Shown here: piece by piece, positions 1-5,796 of the stretch | Layout of the letters: every line of letters begins with the position of its first letter | How positions within the stretch are numbered: position 1 is the stretch's first letter | Assembly (NCBI GenBank): GCA_030634605.1 | Contig: DAOWAK010000080.1 | Span: 1 to 6,230 of the forward strand | Direction: 5' to 3' | Length of the DNA stretch: 6,230 bases | Source of the DNA: Sedimentisphaerales bacterium | Lineage (GTDB): Bacteria; Planctomycetota; Phycisphaerae; Sedimentisphaerales; SM23-30 | Position numbers and translations under genes: made by a program | The notes under the pieces: model-generated | Databases searched by the model: none | What the model was told of the DNA's origin: nothing | The model's input: only the letters and a program-made list of their open reading frames with translations

Positions 1-423
1 GCCGCCCCAGACACGTACCATATTCATATTGGCCTGAACTGCGGCGGTAAGGAACTTTTCGTAATTTTCGCATTCCTTTTCCAGATCCTTGGCGTTGCCG
101 TCCAGGATGTTGGCGTTTTCTTTGCGAATGTCGATATGACCGAAGAAATTTTCCCACATGAAAGAGTAATAACTCTGTGGATGATCTTTCGGAATCCCGA
201 CATATTCATCCATATTAAAAGTTACCACGTTGGCGAAACTGACTTTGCCTTGTTTGTTGAGCTCGATGAGCTCTTTGTAGGTGCCCAGCGGCGAAGAGCC
301 GGTCGGCAGACCGAGGACAAAAGGTTTCTTTTCGGTGGGTTCGAAATCGATGATTTTTTTGGCTACATAAGCCGCCGCCCATTTGCTGACTAAATCATAA
401 TTTTCCTGAATAATCACGCGCAT
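1..423 (-). CDS. nagB: Glucosamine-6-phosphate deaminase, N-terminal 141 residues (C-terminus beyond window)
   Basis: Cytoplasmic enzyme converting glucosamine-6-phosphate to fructose-6-phosphate plus ammonia, the last committed step of amino-sugar catabolism. The translation aligns closely with E. coli NagB recalled from memory: phosphate-loop segment PFVLGLPTGSSPLGTYKEL (about residues 34-52), then VVTFNMDEYVG with D72 at the position of the E. coli catalytic base D72, and HPQSYYSFM after it. The reading frame is open to base 1 and ends at ...VRVWGG, just before the expected GxDGHIAFNEP motif (E. coli D141, H143, E148), so the second half of the active site is not visible. The start ATG (421-423) matches the E. 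coli N-terminus (MR-I) and has AAAGGA 8 nt upstream. It is the last visible gene of the cluster, 31 nt after the DUF4954 stop. There are about four extra residues relative to E. coli just before the GG motif. Family assignment is firm; only the 3' half is unknown. Confidence 0.95.
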   Translation of the reverse strand, partial: MRVIIQENYDLVSKWAAAYVAKKIIDFEPTEKKPFVLGLPTGSSPLGTYKELIELNKQGKVSFANVVTFNMDEYVGIPKDHPQSYYSFMWENFFGHIDIRKENANILDGNAKDLEKECENYEKFLTAAVQANMNMVRVWGG

Positions 424-431
424 GTTTTTTT

Positions 432-437
432 TCCTTT
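432..437 (-). promoter_or_regulatory. Shine-Dalgarno of nagB
   Basis: AAAGGA on the minus strand, followed by an eight-A run (425-432), with 8 nt between the SD and the ATG at 423. It supports the start at 423 and independent translation of nagB within the operon. Confidence 0.75.
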
Positions 438-454
438 CATATCATTAATAGAAA

Positions 455-2449
455 TTACATACTTGATACTTTATCTGTAAAAGCCTTCACTCGGCTTTGT
501 AACTCTGCCAGGTTACCCTGCATATCCTTGACGAATTTATTGTCCGCGTAGCAGCCGCGAATTTCTTCGAAGTCTTTGGCGTTATCTGCTGCGGTTCCAT
601 CCTGGCCGAAACCGGAATGGCTCAGTTCGTCAAATTCCTTATCCGCGTCGTTGAGGACCAGCTTGAGGAATTTGCCCTTGGTTTTGAGATAACCGTCCGC
701 GACCTTGGCGACGTCGTCTTTTGTAACGGCATCCAGATCGATACCGAAGACCTTCTTAAATGCCTGTTTGACCCAGACCCATTCGTCCGCGGCGTAATTC
801 TGGTAAATTTCATTCACCGCTGCTACGAAACCATCGAGATCCTTGACCTTGCCGCCTCCGATGGCGTTGTGCAGTTGTTCCAGGCGTCCCTGGGGCATCA
901 ACTGGCCGCAAATATCGACCCATTCTTCACTGTAAACCGCTCCAGCGTCGCTTGCCAGAGCTGTCTGAACTTTTGCCAGGCCGCCGTCGAGAGCAGATTC
1001 CATCTTTTCGAAAGTCTTTTCCATCAGGTACATTTCGATGCCGTTACGGTAGAACTTTTGTCCGGTTCGCAAGATCGGACGCCGCACCAGGGCACCACCG
1101 ACCGAAACTTCCTCGATGGATTTGTCGGTCTCGCCCTGCAGTTTCTTCAGAGCGTCGTTGGCTTTGATCATCTTGCCCACAATGTAAGGGCTGAACACGT
1201 CGAAATTAATCACGTCGCGCTTGACCTTGCCTTTGCGGCGATCGCGGCTGGGCCATTTTGCCCCGTCGCGTACCGTGCCGACCGTGGTCAGATGCAGGCC
1301 GGGAACCATGTTGGCTTTGCCGTTGGGTTTGGCTTCGAGGTGGCTGAAGGGATAATCGGAGGTATCGAAGGTGCCGGTGTGTTTGCCGAGCACAACCGAG
1401 AACGGTCCGACACGGCAGGGCCACATCATGTAAGAGAACGACACAGTCTTGCAACCGCGAGATAGTTTGCCTTCGTGGACCGGGCCGAGTTTGTACATGT
1501 GGTTGGACTGGTTGGTGCCGCTGCCGGCGTTATAAAAACTGAACAAGCCCGCGATCAACAGCGTTGATTTGTGGTGCGTCACCGTGTAAGGCCCGCCAAA
1601 AGCGGCACAGCCTTCGCCGTGGAACGCTTCGCAATTGGCAAAGAACAGGCAATTTTCCGCGGAGAACTGCTTGCCCACTTTGCAGCCCTGGCCGACAAAG
1701 CTCTTGCCGAGAATTGCGCCATCGGTTACCGATGAACTTTCACCGATAATGAAATCGTCGGCAATTACCCCGACGCCAACTGTGGTTGGTGCGTCCTGGG
1801 CACTGAGGATGGTGCCGTTTTTGAGTGAATCGACGCCGCTGATTTCGGCATGCTCACCAACATTGACGTCGTGAAATTCTTTCACCGAACAAACGCAAGC
1901 ACCGGCAGCTATCGTGCCAAAGTCGCTACGAACGCTGTCGGTGTATTTCCGGGCAATCGCGTTGAGGTTCTTAACCACGTCCGGGCGATAACGGTGCAGG
2001 CAGGTCAGGTAAGCGAACTGAGCGGAGAGTTCATCGAAGAGAATCACTTCGCGTCCGCCGCCTTCGTTGAGCACTTCAATCTCGACACCGTTGCCGAATG
2101 TCGCCCCGGCTGAGCAACTCATGGTCCCGACATTTTCGATGCTGACCTTGTCGCCGATATTGTAATGGTCGATATGGACGCCGACATTAGCGATGCGGCA
2201 GTCGTTGCCGACCGTGCAGTCGGCGATAATCGCGTTGTAAATTCCGCTGGTCTTGTCCAGGCCGCTGCAGCTCTTGATGGCGTTTCCGCTAAGGCTGCCG
2301 ATTTTGACCTCGCCAATAAAATGGCTGTTACGGACCCGTGCCGCGTTAAAGCCGTCCGTTACGACTACTTTATCCCAGTCCAGTGCCGAGCAACCCTGCT
2401 CAGTCAGGACATCGACTTCTCCATCGGTCAAAGCTCTATAAACTGACAT
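455..2449 (-). CDS. DUF4954 family protein with left-handed beta-helix (hexapeptide) repeats, 664 aa
   Basis: Function unknown. I recognise the family (DUF4954, Pfam; proteins of roughly 650-700 residues, common in Bacteroidetes) from the N-terminus YRALTDGEVDVLTEQGC..W (residues 4-25), FGNGVEIEVLNEGGGREV (about 118-135), and the block THHKSTLLIAGLFSFYNAGSG (291-311) leading into NQSNHMYKLGPVHEG (313-327). Hexapeptide-like rungs ([V/I]GxxxxI) occur around residues 80-125 and 196-260, suggesting a left-handed parallel beta-helix of the type in GlmU and LpxA-like acyltransferases. The last 170 residues or so look helical, with EEWVDICGQLMPQGRL and SGFGQDG motifs. No signal peptide or membrane segment, so probably cytoplasmic. 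The length suggests a complete protein. Start: an in-frame TTG at 2455 is possible, but GGGAG (2456-2460) abuts it, whereas it is 6 nt from the ATG at 2447-2449, so the ATG is preferred. It lies 42 nt after ackA and 31 nt before nagB. An acyltransferase or sugar-phosphate role is inference from fold and context only. Confidence 0.85.
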   Translation of the reverse strand: MSVYRALTDGEVDVLTEQGCSALDWDKVVVTDGFNAARVRNSHFIGEVKIGSLSGNAIKSCSGLDKTSGIYNAIIADCTVGNDCRIANVGVHIDHYNIGDKVSIENVGTMSCSAGATFGNGVEIEVLNEGGGREVILFDELSAQFAYLTCLHRYRPDVVKNLNAIARKYTDSVRSDFGTIAAGACVCSVKEFHDVNVGEHAEISGVDSLKNGTILSAQDAPTTVGVGVIADDFIIGESSSVTDGAILGKSFVGQGCKVGKQFSAENCLFFANCEAFHGEGCAAFGGPYTVTHHKSTLLIAGLFSFYNAGSGTNQSNHMYKLGPVHEGKLSRGCKTVSFSYMMWPCRVGPFSVVLGKHTGTFDTSDYPFSHLEAKPNGKANMVPGLHLTTVGTVRDGAKWPSRDRRKGKVKRDVINFDVFSPYIVGKMIKANDALKKLQGETDKSIEEVSVGGALVRRPILRTGQKFYRNGIEMYLMEKTFEKMESALDGGLAKVQTALASDAGAVYSEEWVDICGQLMPQGRLEQLHNAIGGGKVKDLDGFVAAVNEIYQNYAADEWVWVKQAFKKVFGIDLDAVTKDDVAKVADGYLKTKGKFLKLVLNDADKEFDELSHSGFGQDGTAADNAKDFEEIRGCYADNKFVKDMQGNLAELQSRVKAFTDKVSSM

Positions 2450-2455
2450 ATTCAA

Positions 2456-2460
2456 CTCCC
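2456..2460 (-). promoter_or_regulatory. Shine-Dalgarno deciding the DUF4954 start
   Basis: GGGAG lies 6 nt before ATG 2449 and directly abuts the alternative TTG at 2455. The spacing favours the ATG and removes two residues (MN) from the longest reading of the frame. Confidence 0.75.
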
Positions 2461-2491
2461 GTCATTATTTTTCTTTTTTTACTTTGGGTTT

Positions 2492-3682
2492 CTAACCAAC
2501 TAATTCGTAGGTGTCTGCCGCGATGGCTGCTTCTTCGTTGGTCGGGATCACCAGCACTTTGGCTCTGCTGTCGTCGGTGGTGATGTCGCCTTCCTTACGG
2601 ACGGTGGCGGCGTTTTTCTGCGGATCGATCTCGATGCCGATCTGGGTCAGGCCGTCGCAAATCTGGGCCCGAGCCGAAACTGCGTTTTCTCCGATGCCGC
2701 CGGTGAACACTACAGCGTCCAGCGTGTCCAGCACCGCGGTGTAGGTACCGATATATTTTTTTACGCGGTAGCAGAAGATGTCGATCGCCAGCTGGGCCCG
2801 GACGTCGCCCTGCTCAGCTTTTTCGGTCAGGTTCCGCATGTCGTTGGAAACGCCGGAAATTCCGATCAGTCCGCTCTTTTTGTTGCAGAGCGTGTTCATT
2901 TGTTTAATATCGTAGCCCTTGTCGGCCAGGTAAAACAGAATGGCTGGGTCAAAATCACCCGAGCGTGTTCCCATTACCAGCCCCTCCAGCGGTGTCATCC
3001 CCATCGAGGTATCCACCGATCGGCCATTTTTAACTGCCGCCATCGAGCAGCCGTTGCCCAGATGCGTTGTGATGACATTGACATCGTACTTGCCCTTGCC
3101 CAGCAGAGCCGCCGCCCGCCGTGCTACATAACGATGCGAGGTGCCGTGGAAACCATAACGCCGCACACGGTACTTTTCGTACAACTCATGGGGCAGCGCG
3201 TAGGTGTAGGCCACTTCCGGAATTGTTGCGTGAAAAGCGGTATCGAAACAGGCCACTTGCGGTATATCGGGTAGCTTGTGCTGCGAAGCCTGGATACCGG
3301 TCAGATTGGGCGGATTGTGCAGCGGTGCCAGGTCGGCGAAATTCTCGATCGAAGCGATAACTTTGTCATCGATGACCACCGAACCGGTAAATTCCTCGCC
3401 GCCGTGCACTACGCGGTGCCCAGCTGCGCTGATTTCGTTGATGTCTGCGATAACACCGGCTTCTTTGCTGACCAGCGTATCCAGAATCAGAGCCATTCCC
3501 ACTTCGTGGTTTGCTATAGCAGTTTCCACCGTATGGGTCTTGCCGTCAAAATCCTGAGAGAGTTTGGAATTTTCTTCACCGATCCGCTCGACCATGCCCT
3601 TAGCTAGAACAGTCCCTTCAGGCATCTGATACAATTGATATTTAATCGACGAACTTCCACAGTTGACTACCAGTATTTTCAT
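2492..3682 (-). CDS. ackA: Acetate kinase, 396 aa
   Basis: Catalyses acetyl phosphate + ADP to and from acetate + ATP in the cytoplasm, the substrate-level phosphorylation step of acetate fermentation, or acetate activation in reverse. The sequence carries the ASKHA-fold signatures in order: KILVVNCGSSSIKYQL (2-17) near the N-terminus, AGHRVVHGGE with R90, CFDTAFHATIP with D147, RRYGFHGTSHRYV with H179, THLGNGCSMAAVKNGRSVDT (206-225), GMTPLEGLVMGTRSGDFDP with R240, VVFTGGIGENA (324-334) and IPTNEEAAIA near the end. These match the catalytic residues known from Methanosarcina thermophila (R91, D148, H180, R241, E384) within one position. Length is typical for the family (about 400). An ATG at 3686-3688 would add MA, but GAGGA (3689-3693) touches it and sits 6 nt from the ATG at 3680-3682, which also gives the usual MKILV start. 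It follows pta by 73 nt and precedes DUF4954 by 42 nt. No missing key residue is seen. Confidence 0.97.
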   Translation of the reverse strand: MKILVVNCGSSSIKYQLYQMPEGTVLAKGMVERIGEENSKLSQDFDGKTHTVETAIANHEVGMALILDTLVSKEAGVIADINEISAAGHRVVHGGEEFTGSVVIDDKVIASIENFADLAPLHNPPNLTGIQASQHKLPDIPQVACFDTAFHATIPEVAYTYALPHELYEKYRVRRYGFHGTSHRYVARRAAALLGKGKYDVNVITTHLGNGCSMAAVKNGRSVDTSMGMTPLEGLVMGTRSGDFDPAILFYLADKGYDIKQMNTLCNKKSGLIGISGVSNDMRNLTEKAEQGDVRAQLAIDIFCYRVKKYIGTYTAVLDTLDAVVFTGGIGENAVSARAQICDGLTQIGIEIDPQKNAATVRKEGDITTDDSRAKVLVIPTNEEAAIAADTYELVG

Positions 3683-3688
3683 TGCCAT

Positions 3689-3693
3689 TCCTC
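3689..3693 (-). promoter_or_regulatory. Shine-Dalgarno deciding the ackA start
   Basis: GAGGA ends immediately before ATG 3688 and 6 nt before ATG 3682. The second ATG has normal spacing and yields the family-typical MKILV N-terminus. Confidence 0.8.
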
Positions 3694-3755
3694 ATTTAAT
3701 CTATTGTGTTTCCACTTTATTTTTTTAACAATTGCGAACCACCAACATAACCCGA

Positions 3756-4742
3756 TTAAATCTGGGCCAGCGTTACTGCCGAGGTCGCTACGATGTCATC
3801 GACGCTCGCCCCGCGGGACAGGTCGCTGACCGGCTTGGCGAAACCCTGCAGGAACGGGCCGATCGCTTTGGCGTTGGCCATGTACTGCGTCAGTTTGTAG
3901 CTGATGTTGCCCGAATCCAGGTCCGGGAAGACCAGCACGTTGGCCTGGCCGGCCACTTCCGAGCCATCTTTGACCTTCTTGGCTGCTACGCGGGCGATAA
4001 TCGCGGTGTCCGCCTGGAACTCGCCATCAATCAACCAGTCGGGCTGGCGTTCTTTGGCGATTTTCAAAGCTTCGGCTACCTTATCGACATCGGCGTGCGA
4101 AGCGCTGCCCCGACTGGAGAACGACAACATCGCCACCCGCGGTTCATCGGACAGCAACTTCTTGGCGCTCAATGTTGATGCCAGCGCTATCTCTGCCAGT
4201 TCCTCTGCGGTCGGTTGAATGTTGACTGCACAGTCGGCGAAAATAAAAGGTTTGTCTTTTTCGCCCTGGAAATCAGGAACAATCATCAGGAAAAAGCTCG
4301 AAGGAGTGCTGATCCCCTCGGCAAAGCCCACCGTCAGTGCTCCAGCCTGAATCACAGTTGCAGTAGCGTTTACCGCACCAGCTACCATGGCGTGGGCGTC
4401 GCCGCAAGCCACCATCATTCCGCCGTAAAACAACGGCTTCATGACCATCCGCTTGGCAACTTTTTCGCTTATGTCGTCGCGACCTTCTACGTATTTTTTG
4501 GTGTACTCGTCCAGGTTATCCGCCTGGCGAGGATTAATGGTTTTGATATCGTCGATGCTGACTCCGGCGGTCGCTACAGCTTCGGCGATCTTTTCTGGAT
4601 TGCCCAGCACTATCGGCTCGGCAATCCCTTCGTCCTTGAGTATCCGTGCCGCCTTGATCGTTCGCTCATCATTACCTTCCGGCAAAACCACCGACAACTT
4701 GGCCTTTTTGGCCCGCTCTTTGAATTCTGCTACAATATCCAT
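3756..4742 (-). CDS. pta: Phosphate acetyltransferase, short form, 328 aa
   Basis: Catalyses acetyl-CoA + phosphate to and from acetyl phosphate + CoA, the partner reaction of AckA, in the cytoplasm. This is the short (about 330-residue) single-domain form without the N-terminal DRTGG/P-loop-like extension found in the E. coli enzyme. Visible motifs: SVVLPEGNDERTIKAARIL (17-35), GDAHAMVAGA (114-123), FFLMIVPDF (150-158), FADCAVNIQPTAEELAEIA (168-186), VAMLSFSSRGSASHADVDKV (203-222), DGEFQADTAI (239-248), ANVLVFPDLDSGNISYKL (267-284) and AIGPFLQGFAKPVSDLSRGASVDD near the C-terminus, with S309, R310 and D316 matching residues known to matter in the M. thermophila enzyme. The frame is open up to an ATG at 4850 (364 aa), but AGGAG (4748-4752) lies 5 nt before ATG 4742, and homology starts there; ATG 4745 is only 2 nt from the SD. 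First gene of the pta-ackA-DUF4954-nagB cluster. Confidence 0.96.
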   Translation of the reverse strand: MDIVAEFKERAKKAKLSVVLPEGNDERTIKAARILKDEGIAEPIVLGNPEKIAEAVATAGVSIDDIKTINPRQADNLDEYTKKYVEGRDDISEKVAKRMVMKPLFYGGMMVACGDAHAMVAGAVNATATVIQAGALTVGFAEGISTPSSFFLMIVPDFQGEKDKPFIFADCAVNIQPTAEELAEIALASTLSAKKLLSDEPRVAMLSFSSRGSASHADVDKVAEALKIAKERQPDWLIDGEFQADTAIIARVAAKKVKDGSEVAGQANVLVFPDLDSGNISYKLTQYMANAKAIGPFLQGFAKPVSDLSRGASVDDIVATSAVTLAQI

Positions 4743-4747
4743 CATTG

Positions 4748-4752
4748 CTCCT
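4748..4752 (-). promoter_or_regulatory. Shine-Dalgarno deciding the pta start
   Basis: AGGAG followed by two consecutive ATGs. Spacing is 2 nt to ATG 4745 and 5 nt to ATG 4742, so the second is preferred. The sequence AATTACAGGA here (4749-4758) is repeated at 4853-4862. Confidence 0.8.
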
Positions 4753-4777
4753 GTAATTACTCTGTACTGACAAATCT

Positions 4778-4793
4778 CTTGGTACTGTCCAAG
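4778..4793 (-). repeat. Small inverted repeat in the pta leader
   Basis: CTTGG-acagta-CCAAG on the minus strand: a 5-bp stem with a 6-nt loop, ending about 25 nt upstream of the pta Shine-Dalgarno. It could be a small leader hairpin. With only 5 bp it could also be chance. Confidence 0.35.
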
Positions 4794-4929
4794 TTCCCTG
4801 TTACGAAGTATCCCCCTATCGCTGATGTAAAGCCCCCCAATGGCTGTCATTATCCTGTAATTCTAATCCGGCAACTCTTATCCATACCTTACCTTTAATA
4901 TTACAAACCTAACGGCATCAGCTTTCCTG

Positions 4930-4958
4930 AATATTGCTCAATACGCCATTCCTGTCAA
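4930..4958 (-). promoter_or_regulatory. Putative sigma-70 promoter of the pta-ackA-DUF4954-nagB operon
   Basis: On the minus strand a perfect TTGACA (4953-4958) is followed after 17 nt by AATATT (4930-4935, 4 of 6 matches to TATAAT). The bases just upstream (4961-4979) are all A/T, like an UP element. The transcript would start near 4923, leaving a leader of about 180 nt before pta. No better -35/-10 pair was seen closer to the gene. Housekeeping sigma consensus is assumed to apply in this organism. Confidence 0.55.
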
Positions 4959-5085
4959 GTAATTAATATATTTATATATCGTACATAGAGTAAACCAGCG
5001 TGACGCCAGGCAAACTGGAATGGAAAAGCATTTCAAAGCAGGATGATGTGATGATCCCGGCCCGAAAGCCTGAGAATTGATTGTT

Positions 5086-5117
5086 CCCAATGGATTAATC
5101 GAAATTATACCCAATGG
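5086..5117. repeat. Direct repeat CCCAATGG, two copies 24 bp apart
   Basis: CCCAATGG occurs at 5086-5093 and 5110-5117, with start-to-start spacing of 24 bp, a little over two helical turns. The second copy lies inside the 15-bp inverted repeat at 5107-5121; the first is a degenerate version of it. Paired operator sites are a possible reading, but the repeat is short. Confidence 0.35.
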
Positions 5118-5121
5118 GTAT
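5107..5121. repeat. Perfect 7+1+7 inverted repeat (operator-like or hairpin)
   Basis: ATACCCA-A-TGGGTAT on the plus strand: perfect dyad symmetry around a single base. As minus-strand RNA it would give a 6-bp stem with a 3-nt loop followed by AAUUUC. It could be a repressor operator about 150 bp upstream of the pta -35 box, or the last hairpin of a 3' end for the HTH transcript. Confidence 0.55.
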
Positions 5122-5133
5122 CATAATGCCTGG

Positions 5134-5155
5134 CAGCCCACTAGCGTGGGGGCTG
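5134..5155 (-). repeat. Hairpin with 8-bp stem and 2-nt bulge
   Basis: CAGCC/GGCTG and CAC/GTG arms pair around a 4-nt loop (5142-5145), with bases 5149-5150 bulged. It shares bases 5153-5155 with the next hairpin, so the two cannot both form completely. There is no U-tract after it. Confidence 0.45.
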
Positions 5156-5183
5156 GATCAGGGCTGTCCGATCCCCGATCCAG
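5153..5183 (-). terminator. Strong hairpin downstream of the HTH gene, possible transcript end
   Basis: Arms CTGGATC (5153-5159) and GATCCAG (5177-5183) are perfect complements. On the minus-strand RNA a G-U pair and three G-C pairs extend the stem to 11 bp with a 9-nt loop; on the plus strand the same position would be an A-C mismatch, so the structure fits minus-strand RNA better. It begins 63 nt after the HTH stop. A U-run is missing, so it is not a canonical intrinsic terminator; it may protect a 3' end or be a regulatory RNA element. Confidence 0.4.
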
Positions 5184-5246
5184 TCGAGGACAAGCTTAGA
5201 TTTACAAATTGAGCAACATGGTGTTTTCATTTGTGATCGGTATATT

Positions 5247-5786
5247 TTATCGCCACCGCCAGGGGCGGGAGAATTTCTGGAAATTATCCATTCCGCCGGG
5301 CAGCACCCGACGTCGTTCGTCCCGCGCCATTTCTCTAAGGCGGGTCTCCAGCAGCCAGGACCAGTTGTTACGCTTGAGCAGACGATAAGCGTAGGCCAGA
5401 GACACTTTTCGCCCTAATTTTTGTTCGAGAATATTTTGAGTTTTCTTGCCGAAGGAACGATTATCCGCATCGATATCGACCATTACGAGCAGTTCCTGAA
5501 TTACCTGTCGCTCCTGGGCATAACTCAAAAACGACCAGTGTCTGCCCCCGCGTCCGGTTCTCTCCAGCCCCCGTTGCCCCAGCTTGTTATATTGGCCGAT
5601 CCATAACCACACAACTTGCGTTGACACCCCCAGCATCCCAGCAACGCGATAGGCGTGCAGTTGCTCAACGCTGGTAAGCCAGATTGCTTGCCGCCGCTGA
5701 AATGCGGCTTTGTCCGGCGCTTCCCGGAGCCATTCCTGCATCTGGTATTTAGTCATATAAGGCTTAATTTTCGCCGCCGGTCTCAT
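5247..5786 (-). CDS. IS630-type winged helix-turn-helix protein without transposase catalytic domain, 179 aa
   Basis: A DNA-binding protein resembling the N-terminal half of IS630/Tc1-mariner transposases. Residues about 30-78 form the first helix-turn-helix (RRQAIWLTSVEQ..AYRVAGMLGVSTQVVWLWIGQYNKLGQRGLERTGRGG), and about 88-143 the second winged helix ending in AYAYRLLKRNNWSW. A full IS630 transposase would run to about 340 residues with a DDE domain; here the protein ends after a short basic tail (RPWRWR) and no catalytic remnant follows. It may be a domesticated transposase-derived regulator, the first ORF of an IS remnant, or a stand-alone family of this kind; I see no terminal inverted repeats with certainty. 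It has its own promoter. The frame is blocked by TGA immediately upstream of ATG 5786, which has only GGTGA at 3 nt; ATG 5754-5756 (M11) is an alternative start. Regulatory targets cannot be told from sequence. Confidence 0.75.
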   Translation of the reverse strand: MRPAAKIKPYMTKYQMQEWLREAPDKAAFQRRQAIWLTSVEQLHAYRVAGMLGVSTQVVWLWIGQYNKLGQRGLERTGRGGRHWSFLSYAQERQVIQELLVMVDIDADNRSFGKKTQNILEQKLGRKVSLAYAYRLLKRNNWSWLLETRLREMARDERRRVLPGGMDNFQKFSRPWRWR

Positions 5787-5796
5787 AAATCACCAT
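5764..5796 (-). CDS. Possible 10-codon upstream ORF overlapping the HTH start
   Basis: Translation MVIYETGGEN then TAA. Its ATG (5794-5796) has a good Shine-Dalgarno, AAGGG at 5803-5807 with 6-nt spacing, better placed than anything for the HTH gene's own ATG at 5786, which it overlaps out of frame. Its stop lies 7 nt before an in-frame HTH methionine (ATG 5754-5756), so translation could be coupled or reinitiate there. Expression is unproven and the peptide is unlikely to matter in itself. Confidence 0.35.
   Translation of the reverse strand: MVIYETGGEN

Larger units (their letters stand above)
4743..5246. other. Intergenic region between the HTH gene and pta (504 bp)
   Basis: No protein gene could be supported here on either strand; open stretches are short, lack convincing ribosome sites and show no recognisable motif. 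The part near pta holds the promoter and leader. The part at 5107-5183 holds three consecutive inverted repeats about 65-140 nt past the HTH stop codon. Between about 4980 and 5105 I see only moderately GC-rich sequence with a CCCAATGG copy, and nothing I can name. No transposase catalytic (DDE) remnant was recognised downstream of the HTH gene. Confidence 0.6.

Noticed and set aside
617..1465. Long plus-strand open frame (282 codons) opposite the DUF4954 gene
   Set aside because: It is antisense to a well-recognised gene, its protein has no family character, and no ribosome site or promoter supports it.
3720..3731. T-rich run between pta and ackA as a terminator
   Set aside because: The run is T on the plus strand and therefore A on the transcribed-sense minus strand, and no GC-rich stem precedes it in the direction of transcription.
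4215..4898. Plus-strand open frame (227 codons) opposite pta
   Set aside because: Antisense shadow of pta; the residues look compositionally random and no motif is visible.
5141..5230. 29-codon minus-strand ORF with CCSIC cysteines downstream of the HTH gene
   Set aside because: No ribosome site precedes its ATG, it runs through the strong hairpin, and it has no transposase or zinc-protein resemblance beyond three cysteines.
4743..5246. Possible DDE-domain remnant that would make the HTH gene the first half of a broken IS630 transposase
   Set aside because: I read all three minus-strand frames past the HTH stop and saw no DDE motif or matching open stretch; only short frames of 30-45 codons are present.
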